Shown piece by piece: positions 1-11,755 of a stretch of 64,000 nucleotides of DNA (position 1 is its first letter; every line of letters starts with the position of its first letter). The stretch is from Jackrogersella multiformis. Taxonomy: Eukaryota > Ascomycota > Sordariomycetes > Xylariales > Hypoxylaceae. The stretch lies in the NCBI GenBank assembly GCA_902806575.1, contig CADCXD010000007.1, forward strand, positions 62,001-126,000. Reading direction: 5' to 3'. The notes under the pieces were generated by a model. That model had not been told where the DNA came from. It worked only from the letters and a program-made list of their open reading frames with translations, and did no database searches. The position numbers were made by a program, and so were the translations under genes.

Positions 1-488
1 TTTATTATTACGTATAATTTTTAATTTATATAACTTTTTAAATATAATAAATATAAAAATAAAATTTATATTAATATATAATTATTAATTTAACGATTTT
101 AATAATATAAATTATATTTAATATATTTTATATATAAATATATTATAAAAATATTTTTTAATTATAATTAAATAATATTTTAATTATTATTTAACCGTTA
201 TTAAATAACGGTTAAATTATTATTTAATTAATATAAATACGATTATTTTATTTAAAACGTATTTAAATAATAATAATTAATAAAAAATTTAATTTATTAT
301 TTATATAATACGTATTTATTTAAATAAATATAATATAAAATTTTATTATTTAATAAAATTAATTAAAAATAAAAAACCTTTAATTATTTTAACGTTAATT
401 TTTTTTTTATACTTTATATAACTTAAATTATTTATAAAAAAACATACGTTATAAAACGTTATAATTATAACGATATATAACGTTATAC
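1..488. repeat. AT-saturated, RIP-like repeat remnant, cut by the window edge
   Basis: The block is almost entirely A and T with scattered CG and no coding frame. It includes a perfect inverted repeat at about 191-215 (arms TTAACCGTTATT). Composition changes sharply to ordinary sequence at about 488. Such blocks in filamentous ascomycetes are usually transposons mutated by repeat-induced point mutation; the element family cannot be named because the left part lies outside the window. Confidence 0.6.
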
Positions 489-2432
489 TCCCTGTATTTA
501 TAAGGGGTTAATGAGAAATACAGTACATACTGTGCATTTATACAGTGATGTTTACATGGTTTGGCGGTTTGGCGGAAATAATGTATATGGCTAGCCGTTA
601 TAAAGCTGAGTGAGACTGTGGAGTAAGGTGAGATGGCAGTTGAAAAATATTAAACCAGTGTATAGTGAGAACTTGATTGTTGTATTTTCTAAGAATGCAA
701 CGAAGCTAAGAGCTATGTAAATATGTCAAAGAGCCTTGTACCTATGTATCTAAAGTTAAAAGCTAAGTAGTCATGCAGGTATGTTCTATCAAAAAAGATA
801 TGATTTAACTATAAGTTCTTAAGAATTTATCGATATTAATTATATCAATCGAACAAGAAATCCCCTGCTAGAAAAGTTGTAAGACAATTTACCAGATTTA
901 TTGATCTAGTATCACCCAAATAAACATACTCCGAGTAAATGCTCAAATGATATCGGGGGCCATTCTCTTCGTGATGAGATTCAGTCCAGAACAATTTGCG
1001 AATCGCAGTAACATAGGAAAAAGTTTTGATAGTTCCAACCCAGCATATTTCTCGACGATGCCTCCATATTAATCCATCATGATTAGACCTCTGGCTATTG
1101 CGTCCGGGGTATATAAGAGGTGCTTTTAAATGAATCCCGAGTATCCGACCATTGATCATACGCCTGACCCCTTTCACTCTTTTTCCACCTTAAACTAGAA
1201 TCGAGCATGTCAGTCATTCTGTCTGGCAATCGAAGTAATCGTTTGGTTGATACGTACCCAAGTATCTTCCACATCATTAGTGCTGGTGAGTTCCCTTGGG
1301 TCGTTCGCGAATGTTTTCTTGCTTTCCGCTGTTGACGAATTGGGCAAATCGCATTGCGAGACTAGGTGTGTATAGTCTAGCACAACGCTTAGAGACAATA
1401 TACTCTTCTTGCATGGCAATGTTTGAGAAAAGATTGTGCTTTTGAATTATTAACGCCTTTGAGAATGCTTGAGTCTATGACTACCTGTTCGTATGAGTGG
1501 TAAGATCACTCTCGCATTTATACATCTTACTCATAGGCGCTACTTGGTTCTTCGGAACACTACCCGGTAAGATCTGACAGGAATTTGGGGGCGGACCACC
1601 CAGCCCTATGGTGATGGGGTCCATTGCTGCGTTCATTGCTGACAGGTTCTCGGGACAGATGGACCAATCTAAATTCATTAAATTCTAAGAATAGATATCG
1701 TTACTGTCATCTAATGACTTTTCTGGAAAGCTGAAAACATTGTGATACGCTACATGGTGCTTATGTCACTTTCAAGAGTCGGTGAGCAAGCTATGTGCTG
1801 TGTTGTGACAGGTATCGTTGGCTCAGCCGCGATTGAGACCTTCAAATATACCGCTCATTCAACCTATGCTTTGCGGATGGAAGGCTTTATAGTTGCGGTC
1901 TGCTTAATATGTGCGGAGATGGCCGTACCGAATCTTAGTGTCACGACCACTTTCACTGCGCCCCCTTAAAGGCTTCCACCATGAGGTAGGTACTGCAGCT
2001 TTTCCCGCGGTGGTTTTAGTTGAACCAATGATGGCATTATCCACTGTAGTTTCATGCATGGCGTATTTTCAGCTTATAACCTGGAAGATTCGTCATTGAC
2101 GCCCATTTCATTACAATCGGCGGTTGCTAGCGATATTACAAACTATTATATTATGTTGACATATACGTAAAGCATCATATAGGACCTTGTCGTTCAAGGG
2201 ATCATGAAATAGACTACTATGTTTGATGCTAAATAGACTAGCATTAAATGGATTTGTCTAAAAGATACAGGTGTTATAATCATAGAAGTTAGAAGCGCAA
2301 ATAAATAGGAGTTGTTTCATAAATTTTATTACGAAATATTATGAAATATCTAAAGTCTATTGAATATAGCAATAGTAAAGGTATCACTAGGTACCTTACC
2401 TAGGTAACTTCTACAACTTCTATAACTTCTCT
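489..2432. other. Non-genic stretch with decayed sequence
   Basis: Only short, overlapping frames of fewer than 115 codons occur on both strands, none recognisable. Frames on the minus strand between about 845 and 1680 could be relics of one older gene, but no family motif could be read. The 3' end near 2380-2432 carries CTAGGTACCTTACCTAGG-type repeats and is the downstream region of the GH7 gene. Confidence 0.5.
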
Positions 2433-4058
2433 TTACTGTATCGAACTCGCAGGGTATGTTGACCCGATCTCTCCCCACTTCAGGTTGCTGAAAGTGACTT
2501 CGGGATGTGTTTCGATTTTCCTGATGTTTGTGGGATTTCCTTCAGTGGCATTGCACGGGCCGGCGCCGTCTTTGGCGCCGTCAAGCCAGGACATGTTTCC
2601 TCCCTCGTCCCACCAGATACTAAGAGCCAATACCATTCCTCGAGTCAACGCATCACCCATAACCTCATGGGCTCCCAGGTTCATGAACTGAGTCGCGCCT
2701 GTCGCAGTGCAGTATTCGTCGTTCGTAAAAGAGACTTCCGGCACACCTGATTTCTTCACGACCTCGGCCTTGATCACCTTATCGCCTTGCACGTACAGGC
2801 GATGGATTTCCTTCAGCTTGCCACTTTCATCAGCGGGGAATTGGGTCACGACCGTGAAGGGTTTGGTCGTGTCTACTGTGTAGTTCGCTCCCCTCCCATA
2901 ATATTCCTGCTGGTTAAGACGGTATGGATTCCATCCGCAGCCGTTTTTGTCACAGACCCCGCTGGCCTGGCACTCATCTCCTGTGCAGAGGTAAGGGCCT
3001 GTCTGGTTGCATGGGTGTGGCGCGATCTGGTTGGCGCGAGAGTTTGCTTCCCAGATATCCATCTCATTGCAGCAAGCGCCTTTACCATCTACGTTGCCCT
3101 GAAATGACGGTCAGTTAAGGTGACGAAATTTAAGCATGGTAAGAGGCCGAACTCGTGATCACTTACCTCACCATTGATGAATGGAGTCACACTACAACAT
3201 CGAGAGTCAGTATTGCTTCTTTGGGTGAAGGGCTTAGGGGTGCCAGGCATGTCTTAGGAGCAGCAATTCCTCAGTAAGCCCAATTAGGAATGTTCAACTC
3301 CCAAGACAGGCCAAGAAGGGAAAAAGGGGGGAATGGAACTCTCGATGCAACTCACTAGCATTGGGCGTCGCAATATCCAGTTCCCCATCCAGCTCCGCCA
3401 GTGTTCAAGTCACTTTTACCTCCATCTGCCGCCATCTCAGAGAGATAAAGAGCGCTGTTCATACCACATGGAAGATGGCTGGCCTCGATATCGAACGCCA
3501 TTTCGTAGCCGGTGAGCTTCAACAGTTCGTAGTTCTCCTTGGCTTCGTCTAGGAGATAGATACGGGGGGAGACGACATTGTCGCCGACAATCAGTTGCAT
3601 GTTCAACGTACTTCCGTTCGTGTTGATACCAATACTGCTGTAGTCTGTTTGACCCTCCACTAGAACGGTATGTGTTAATCATTATAATTCATAAACGCCC
3701 AGTATTGCAGAAGTGGTTTTCGAACAAGCCGAGATGTCAATAACCCCCTTCTATGTGTGAATAAACGAAGAACTATATGTCACTTACTCACACAGTTTTG
3801 GGCACATGCCTCCTTGGTAGGACAAGCGGTAGCATTCGGCTTGCTTCCCCAGTTGCCACAACCGATAGCATTGTTGCTGACTTGATGAACCCAATGAGCA
3901 GATGAGTCGAGGACGAGGTAATTGATCGACTCCTTGCAGCCATCTGCCACGCTACATCGGTACGTCGTTAACTGGGGATGGACATCGGCAGTATTACCGG
4001 GTCTCTGCGCAGCGGCGAGACCTAATACGGCCAGGCCAACGGCAAGCTTGCTAGACAT
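2433..4058 (-). CDS. Secreted GH7 endoglucanase (Cel7B / type-C endoglucanase)
   Basis: Retaining glycoside hydrolase of family 7, expected to cut internal beta-1,4 bonds of cellulose outside the cell. Exons on the minus strand are 4058-3788, 3659-3356, 3191-3167 (25 nt) and 3098-2433; phases close to a 421-residue protein. An N-terminal signal peptide runs to about residue 17 (...LGLAAAQ). The catalytic E-x-D-x-x-E motif (NEMDIWE) gives E212, D214 and E217. The GYCDAQCYVTPFINGEGN stretch, the GVCDKNGCGWNPY block and the end GEIGSTYPASSIQ are typical of type-C endoglucanases rather than of cellobiohydrolases, whose tunnel loops are longer. The protein stops at the end of the catalytic domain, so it has no linker or CBM1. 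The family call is firm; endo- rather than exo-action is inferred from sequence resemblance. Confidence 0.93.
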
Positions 4059-5070
4059 GACCTTTGACTTCGTCTACTTCCTCCGTAAAGTGATTATAGT
4101 GTGATGGGCGCGGGTGTGTCAAGCACGCAATGCTATTCCGGGAGCAACACATGTCGATATATATATACCTACATACCTAGGTAGGTAGGTATATTAGCTT
4201 CTCTTTGATTTACTACAATATGTCTGATAGAAAGAATGATCCGAATGATCCGTATACCCCAACTTCCCCGAATCAAATTTCCTCCACATGTTAACTTATT
4301 CAATGCCTATTCTGACAGGTGGAACTTAGAGTGCCGGCATAAACCTGACGATCTGGGGGAAATGGCCCGTGATCCCGGCGGAACTAGGTGTTGCACCATT
4401 CGATTTGAGGCTAGTCTCCTGCAGAGATAAGCCTGAATCGGTACATATTATGGCTCCAGTCCAACCCTACCTATTTAAAAATGATGCAGCTAAGGTTGGG
4501 CCCGGATCTTACCGAGTTACATATTGATTGTTAATTAAGTTCATATCTACGTTCCTGCATTGAGGCGAGCCTCTAGCAAATACGCGCCGTGCCTATCCAC
4601 TAAAAGAAAGGGGCTATACGAGATGGTGGTAGCCCGATTATCATGCCGGCAGCGTATGAGGTACAGCTGATGTTGAAATAAAAATTCCTGCCATACTACC
4701 AATCTGGCTATGAATAAAAATGATAAGATGGTAGCTCCACTGACTATACCAGATTTGCAACTACTGTAGCTTAAGTTTAATAATATTATTAATAACCTTA
4801 ACAAGAGGGTACACTCACGTCGAGTGGAATTTTGAACATAATATCCATGAAATGATAATTCTAACGACAAGATCCTAGGTTCTCCGTCCCGGGGCAAGTT
4901 ATCTAACTTCTGACTCTTAAAATTTACGTTAATCCGTGCTTGACAACTATAATGTGGTGAATTTTATGAGTTGTGCAGCATGCTCCGCGACAACTACTCA
5001 TGTATTCGATCGGGTAGCTATAGGTAGGGGATCTTCCCTCGTCGACCGTAAGGTCGTCCTGCTTCTCCGC
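4059..5070. promoter_or_regulatory. Upstream region of the GH7 gene
   Basis: About 1 kb without a convincing gene. Near 4165-4195 lies a palindromic run of TACCTA/TAGGTA units. Short frames on either strand (4236-4430, 4547-4897) show no family motif and are rejected. The minus-strand GH7 promoter should lie here, but no specific binding site is claimed. Confidence 0.4.
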
Positions 5071-5985
5071 CACTTGCCGTACATTGGAAAAAATGACTTC
5101 ACTGGCTTCAACTGGTTTTCGTGGGATACAGAAGACAGATAGTGTGAGATGGGAGATGTTTTCGTCCTGGTGATGCTACAATATAACATTATCCAAATCA
5201 ACAACCCAGAAGCTACGATGAGCGTCTTCAAGAGAGGCACTGACTTTCCGTGACTAGTTTGTTTAGATCAACGATGTTATCGTTGTCTTCGGCCCGGGTA
5301 TATCCTGTGATAAGGGCCAGTCATGGAGAACACAGCGGAGAGTCGCAACTCGCTGCTTCAATGGGTCAAACAATGAGATGGTATGGTGTGAAACTCTTAG
5401 CTTGGTCGATGACATCTTCTATTATTGGTCCTCTAAGACCTCTACCAAACCCAGTGCCGAAGATACGCGCACTCTTACACTCAAAGTTCTTGTGCGGGCT
5501 TGGTTCGGCAAGTCGTTCGAGTTTCGGGGCTACGAGGAGAAACTAGCTAACAAGATCCGGTCCATAAGCTAGAGGGAGTCATTATACCTTATCCTATAGA
5601 ACGACACCGTTATATCAGCTCTCGACCCCAAGAATTTAGCATTTCTTGGGCGATATTGGCACCTTTTTAAGTTAAGAATCACAAACGAGGTAGTCGCCTC
5701 ATTACAGCAATACATGGCAATCGTATATTATGAGGAGTAGAAGCGTGCTTTCTTCTCTAGGAAAAAGGATTCAGAGTTCTACACTACCCCTATATTTCCT
5801 TGTAACGAATCCTGAGGTTCAAAACTGGATTTCGGAGGACATCCAATGGGACCTCGGAGACCAACAGCAACAAGAGATACACTATCATGCTGACTTCCCA
5901 CGTGGCATATTTTGGGGATGGTCCGAGGGCGTGTGCGACTGCCCCGGTAAGAAATTCAGTTCGTGGCTCTCATGGTGGGACTGTC
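5071..5985 (+). pseudogene. Decayed cytochrome P450 gene
   Basis: Readable P450 blocks run in the expected order on the plus strand: an N-terminal block (HLPYIGKNDFTGFNWFSW, then GDVFVLV and a segment ending GTDFP) in frame 1 at 5071-5250; a C-helix block (SWRTQRRVATRCF), then DTRTLTLKVL and ALDPKNLAFLGRYW in frame 2 from 5267; and NPEVQNWISEDI followed by the heme-loop relic WSEGVCDCPGKKFS in frame 3, ending near 5960. In-frame stops occur at 5140, 5251, 5570, 5597, 5738 and 5813, with at least two frame changes. The region between the ISEDI block and the heme loop, which should hold the K helix and PERF, is deleted, and the conserved Arg of the heme motif is Cys. The gene cannot make a functional enzyme. 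Confidence 0.85.
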
Positions 5986-6854
5986 CCGGCAGGGGCGGGT
6001 CGACCCGGTTAAGAAACACCCGGGCAAGAGCATAGAAGTCGCGCGTTAGTGGGTCTTGTACTTTACTAGGGAGGATACCGGCTGGGTGTTGCTGCTCCAA
6101 ATGCTACATCCGGATCGGGCCCCTTTGATATGGAAGAAGGTATGAGGGGCAACATACGCAGGTATAGGAAGGAAGTTTTTTTATTGTTGTTAAGCTCGCT
6201 GTTTGTGCTTCGTTATAAGGTGTCACATGGCGTATTTAAAATAAAGCCGACGTGTCTTCCAATACATTTCTTAAGTCAATATTGTATATGTAGGATAGTG
6301 ATGTGAAAGCACTAGAGAAGTTTAAAGGATACCTAGGGTAATCCCAATCATAGGTGTTCGATTACCATAATACTATGTCCCCGTGAAGAATAATCTGTGG
6401 CGATAGTCTCTACGGTGCTCAGTTTATAATTTGTTATATCTAAGTGGCATAAGACAGTAGAAAAGCTTATATGGCCCAGTTTCTGGACGGCCTAACCCCT
6501 CCATCCAGTATATCAATGGTGAAAAGTCACGATCACGATAAGTTTGACAATCTAATTATTGAGAAGTTAGTACGAATATTTAAACTCGTCTTTGTTCTTC
6601 ACAACTACTTGAATAACACACCCTTTTATAAATAACACGAAAGGACTATACAATAAACTAGGCAGCTTTATCTAATCCAACTGAGTACACAAAAACTACA
6701 ATCATTTGTTTTGACTCCTTTATTTTGACGTCTCCTTTATTAACTATAGATGCCTACTTCTGTATTTGCTGACAAAATTAGATTTACCCCTATAACAATA
6801 ATTAGCTTAGCCACATTGCTCGGTAACTCTCACTACCTAGGTACCAATCCAAAC
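5986..6854. promoter_or_regulatory. Upstream region of the AA11 gene
   Basis: AT-rich, no gene seen. It contains TATAAGGTGTCACAT at 6214-6228, which recurs exactly at 10021-10035. An upstream in-frame ATG at 6750 would extend the AA11 frame by 35 codons but would bury the signal peptide, so it is taken as 5' leader. CCTAGGTA occurs at about 6837. Confidence 0.4.
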
Positions 6855-8144
6855 ATGCGTTTTGACCGAATATCTTTAGCAGTCGTGTCGACTATAGGCT
6901 CGCACGTAGCAGCTCACGTTGTCCTCGAGAATCCCAAACCCTTTCGTTTCGTTAATTACGGACCTACCAATCCAATTTCACCAACTGGTTCGGATTTTCC
7001 ATGTAAGATACCACTCGGTGGTAAGTTGGAACCTGACGGTGCCCCAACCGTCATGGTCATTGGAGAAGAACAAACAGTCTCATTCTCTGGGCAGGCCGTT
7101 CACGGTGGTGGCTCCTGTCAGATGGGCTTATCTGGGCCAGTTAATAACGGTTCGTGGGAAGATTATCCCTTAAAGAATGCAGATTGGAGAGTCATTCATT
7201 CGATTGAGGGCGGGTGTCCAGCTCGTAATCAAATAGGCAACCTCGACGGCCCAAATCAGGATAAGTACTCTTTCAAAATACCAAAAGAAATTGAGCCTGG
7301 AGATTATATTTTTTCGTGGACTGTAAGTAATTTTCTCCCGTCTCAGTTACCCTTCCTTTGAGTATCCTTTTTATGTTTACCCAAGTAATCACTGCCCCCC
7401 CTTCTATCCCCATAAGCCCTTTTGGTATCTTGCGAGGTCTCAAACTTACGAGATAAATTATCGCTAACTTGAAGATTAAAGTGGGTAGCTCGAATCGGAA
7501 GATATGCGGAATACTACCAAAACTGTGCCCCAATAACCGTCACTTCACCACAGACCAAGCGTATGGCCAGCAAAAATCGCCGAGCATTGCTTACTAGAAG
7601 AACAGAGTTTCCAGAGCTCTTTATGGCCAACATGGGGGAGGTCTCCGGGGGCTGTACAACTGAAGAGGCTTTGAAAAAGCAACTTGCAATCGCATTCCCT
7701 AACCCAGGTCCTTCAGTTGACCACCCAGAAGGCAATGCGAATTTGTTTAAACAGCAGTGTGATGGAAACCCCCGAATGAAGAAGGGCCAGGGCGACAATT
7801 ATGTCGAGAATCCACAGACAAGCACACCTTTCCAATCTCACCCGATTCCAACACCAAAGTATGATACATCAAGTGCTCCAATTTCCTCTTCCACGTCAAG
7901 CATTTCAATCTCTTCCGTTCTCTTATCCTCATCTGCCGAGCATGTGTCAAGTCAGATACCTGACGCCACGACAATTACTACCTCAAGTCCTGAAACGTGT
8001 ACAGAGGGCTATCTTACTTGCCTTCACGACGGCATCCATTTCGCAACATGTACAGGTGGGCAGTTAACGGGTCCCCAGCCTATAGGACTTGGATTCAAAT
8101 GTAGGGTCGGTTCTGGCATTGGGCTAGACATCTTACCGGCGTAA
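6855..8144 (+). CDS. Secreted AA11-type lytic polysaccharide monooxygenase with C-terminal Cys module
   Basis: Copper enzyme expected to cleave chitin oxidatively outside the cell. Exons 6855-7322 and 7482-8144 join in phase 0 (intron 159 nt, branch GCTAAC 18 nt before the acceptor) to give 376 residues. The start at 6855 gives a 20-residue signal peptide whose removal exposes His21 as mature His1, the first arm of the copper histidine brace. The second brace His is H83 in AVHGGGSC, and the axial Tyr is probably Y168 in EYYQNC. GSDFPCK, HSIEGGCPARN and the split SWT|WVARIG follow the AA11 pattern. A Ser/Thr-rich linker (about residues 275-325) leads to a short Cys-containing module (TEGYLTC...CTGG...GFKC) resembling the X278 module seen in AA11 and chitinase proteins; this last point is inference. 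Confidence 0.85.
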
Positions 8145-10744
8145 CATTCCCTATCATTGGCCTCGAAATTAAGTATCATGAAATTAAATATGATCCACGT
8201 CTAGCTGTTTTGTGTATGGATAAGTATTAACGATCTTACCTTAACCTAGAACATATCTTGAATAGTTCCTTATTTAGCATAGAATCACCACATCGAGCCT
8301 GATTCTTTCTGAACTTCATCACTTTTTAAATGTACTGCGTTTATTTCATGTATCGAATATCATTTATGGTATATTTCTATAGTTTATTATAACTTATTAA
8401 AGTTGATGCTGTGTTTTGTCTCTCATTATAAACTAATTAGCAAGGTATGAATTATTACCTGGTAGGTAAGTAGTAAATAGGGGCCACGATAAAAGCCACA
8501 CTATATTAGGAAGAAAGTTAAAACTAACAGCGTATATCCATAATTAAAGATTAAACCATTTTTAGTACGGATTAAACCTTAATACTATTATTATACGAAA
8601 CTTAAACTCGTATATTACATTAATGACAGCCAAATAAATATAAACGTAACATGTGATATATTGCCCTCGACCTAGTTTAGCCGTGTAATTTATCGTATTA
8701 AAAGTATGGTATACTTTAAATTATATAATATTACGTCCAAGTTGGTTATGTCGTGTGGTTAAGTCATGTCATACATATATTAACGTCCAAAAAACTAAAA
8801 GGAGAATTTCATGATGTCACTTTATATCGTTCCGTATATATCGATCCTCGAATACTAACTACCTCCATTTATACCTATTAACCCCATTAACATAATAGCT
8901 TTAAACGTAAGAGCCTCGGAATTTCATTAGGTACAACTAAAGGAATAAAGTACGGGTTCTTTAATGTACATCCATAACATATTATGTGCACATGCTATAG
9001 ATTTTTTAAAGGAAATATACCTATACGAAGTAGTGTAGGTACCGAAGTAAGTAGGTAAGATACCGGGGAAACAATGCTCAGTCTTCCGCCACCAGCCTAG
9101 AATAATAGATCAACTTTCGCGTTTGAGTCTTTTGTCTTCGTCCAATTTGCAAGAGATACAATTGAAGAAGTCTCCGCTTCTTGCCTTCTCAGTTATCCCG
9201 TAATCCAGTCCCGAACCCCTACTAACTCCATTATCTTACCCACGGGCCGACAGGGCTAGAACTTTATGGACCTCGTTGTGGGCCCACAATGAACTGGAAA
9301 AGAAGCAGGGCTATGAAATATGTTCACTTTATTGGTGGGTAATGCCGAATGGGAATGACGGGTGAGCGGGTTGCCCAACTGGTGCTGATCGTTATGATGA
9401 AGGTGGCTATGATTAACAGCCAGGTTCAAAGTTATTCGGATCCCCATATCTATGCAGCTATGGTAACTTACAATTGACAATAAGTCAAGGACAAGTCGTT
9501 TCATGTATTAGGTATTTACCTAAGTAGTAAACCTAATGTAATGTATGTACTTATTACTCACAGTATGGAATTAGTGTCGATACCTCATTTCGACCACGAG
9601 ATGCCCGCCTAGCGTTACCATATTATTGGTCGACCATGATTGATCATAGTCTCAAGTTGGTGGCTTGGGCGACATAATTCAGACCTAAGAATGGGGGTAG
9701 ACACTAGTTTGAAAAGTGTGGGAAAAAAAGATGAAACTTCCAGAATATTATTACGCTTAGCTAGTCGATTGCTAGGCGTGTATTACGGCAACGGCAACTA
9801 TTCTACAAAAAAATAAGAGCAGAATTAGGATAAGTATGTTAACGACGCGAGCAACTCCACCAAGCAAGTTTTATCAAAAGCATTAAAGCTATCACGTACG
9901 TAAGCGCCGCACCTCTCCCGTACTATCCTCATCACCTACATAAAACTGATAGGGCTAATAACCTAATAGGTTAGCGTAAAGTAGTCATCATAAAGGGGTT
10001 TAGTTTTTTCTTTCTTTTGCTATAAGGTGTCACATAAACTCGGTAACATAAATATTTATTGCTAAAAACCTCGCTTAACGCATGCCTTACTTAAACAAAA
10101 GGTTATAAATAAAACATTACATAATAAATGTAATACCATAAATGGATACCTAAATATACTAACGAGAATCGGTAAAATCTTAGGAGTTTTGATAATAAAT
10201 AAATGGCTTTTAATTAAACGAAGCACGTATTAACGGAAGTTATCCCCTATTTGCCTACCGAGGTAACTAATGTACGTTACCGCTGGCGATGAATGTTACT
10301 AAAGTAAGCATGGGATATCTTTTAATACAGTGTACAACAGTGTTGTTAATACACGCTCTATTCAATCATGCGCCATTCCGAATGAGGAGACTTAATTTCC
10401 GGGGATCTCTTTCATATCTTCAGTTTTAAGTGTTCCGGTACCATGATTATACATAAGTGGTTCATGTGGGTGGGATGCCGCATAAGGACGATTCGGTATA
10501 GTTCAGGGGAAAGGGACCGACCCACGCACAGGCCTGACAGGGCGTAACGGGAGTAACAGGAGTTCCTTTTTCATATTTTACATTGGTCAGGTCGCAATGT
10601 CGTCTGAGCCAACCATATCAACTTTGCCAACTTCATAATCTGCGTATTTCAACCTTTCCATGTCTCATACTCTTAACCGTCCAATCTTGTTATACATACC
10701 ATAATAAATCCATATCTCTAATACATACTTTCTAATACTGCGCC
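8145..10744. other. 2.6-kb AT-rich intergenic region
   Basis: No gene recognised on either strand. The left half (8150-9050) is clearly richer in A+T and may be old, mutated repeat DNA. A minus-strand frame at 9256-9504 has no motif. The 15-mer TATAAGGTGTCACAT at 10021-10035 repeats the copy at 6214-6228. The last 150 bp are the promoter of the beta-propeller gene. Confidence 0.4.
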
Positions 10745-11755
10745 ATGCTCGAAGACGGATCCGTGCAAGACGTAGTGCTTGTGACACAACTACCATCAGA
10801 CTCTTGGTTCGAAGGGTTTGCTTTGCGACCTAATGGCAATATCCTCACCTCTCGGTTAGACGAGCCGGAACTGTACACATTCAATGCCGAGGATCCAGAT
10901 TCCACACCTGAACTACTATACAACTTTGAAGAGCACGCCAATGGGCTAATCAACTTGTGCCCGTTACCGGGCAGCACCGACACCTACCTCGTCCTATCAG
11001 CTATTGTCGACCTAGTTAACATTCAATTCGAGGAGTTTATCGTATGGCGCGTGTCGCTTAGCCCGGACGACAGCAGCCCGCCCGAAGTGACGAAGATAAC
11101 CCAGGTTGATAATACCGGTTTTTGCATCGGACTCATCCCGATTTCAGACCGCGTGGTTTTAATGCCGGATTCGTTTAAAAATTGCATCTGGCGTCTAGAT
11201 ATACAGACGGGCGATGTGTCATTACTGGTGGCCGACAACACTATGAAGGCTCCTGCCGGCGAGGGGAATTATTTTGGCCTGAATCGGGTGCGCATCACAG
11301 AAGGATATCTTTGGTTCACCAATACGAGCGCTGGCATGCTGTGTCGTATCCCGATTGAGCAAGCGAAGGATGAGGCGTCAGTGGGGATCCGCACTACAGG
11401 ACCCGTGGAAATAGTAGCCAACGACATACCTCACTGTGATGGCTTGGCTTTGTCGCGGGATCAGACTGCTGTTTACACATGTAGTTATATGGACGGGTTC
11501 ATCTGGAAGGTCAGCGTCGACCCCGACACAGGCAAGAGTGCGACGACTGTTGTCATGCGAAATTTAGCCTCTCCGACAGCAGTTGAATTAGCTTACGTGG
11601 ACGACAAGCCGAAATTGTTCATTGTGTGCTGTGGAGAGATCGAGATGGGCTGGTTCGTACAAGATGATCAGAATCCTTGGAGCGGGATAGCAAATATCAA
11701 CTCGGCAGTGATGGTAACAGCTGTTACCGTGGAGGAGACGGTCGAACAGGTTTGA
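10745..11755 (+). CDS. SMP-30/gluconolactonase-like six-bladed beta-propeller protein (TolB-like fold)
   Basis: A single uninterrupted frame of 336 codons. Repeated blade-like segments can be read (SWFEGFALRPNGNILTSR, FCIGLIPISDRVVLMPDS, NYFGLNRVRITEGYLWFTN, HCDGLALSRDQTAVYTCSY), as in the fungal branch of the SMP-30/NHL superfamily. There is no signal peptide or membrane helix, so it should be cytosolic. Members are lactonases, strictosidine-synthase-like proteins or proteins of unknown role, and they often sit in fungal metabolite gene clusters. Here the neighbours are an MFS exporter, a receptor-like protein and a P450. The fold is fairly sure; the substrate is unknown. Confidence 0.75.
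   Translation: MLEDGSVQDVVLVTQLPSDSWFEGFALRPNGNILTSRLDEPELYTFNAEDPDSTPELLYNFEEHANGLINLCPLPGSTDTYLVLSAIVDLVNIQFEEFIVWRVSLSPDDSSPPEVTKITQVDNTGFCIGLIPISDRVVLMPDSFKNCIWRLDIQTGDVSLLVADNTMKAPAGEGNYFGLNRVRITEGYLWFTNTSAGMLCRIPIEQAKDEASVGIRTTGPVEIVANDIPHCDGLALSRDQTAVYTCSYMDGFIWKVSVDPDTGKSATTVVMRNLASPTAVELAYVDDKPKLFIVCCGEIEMGWFVQDDQNPWSGIANINSAVMVTAVTVEETVEQV

Noticed and set aside
845..1678. Several overlapping minus-strand frames resembling pieces of one old gene
   Set aside because: No family motif could be read in any frame, so no pseudogene is called; a frameshift-tolerant search would settle it.
6750..6854. Upstream ATG extending the AA11 protein by 35 residues
   Set aside because: It would place the signal peptide internally and prevent exposure of the copper-binding N-terminal His.
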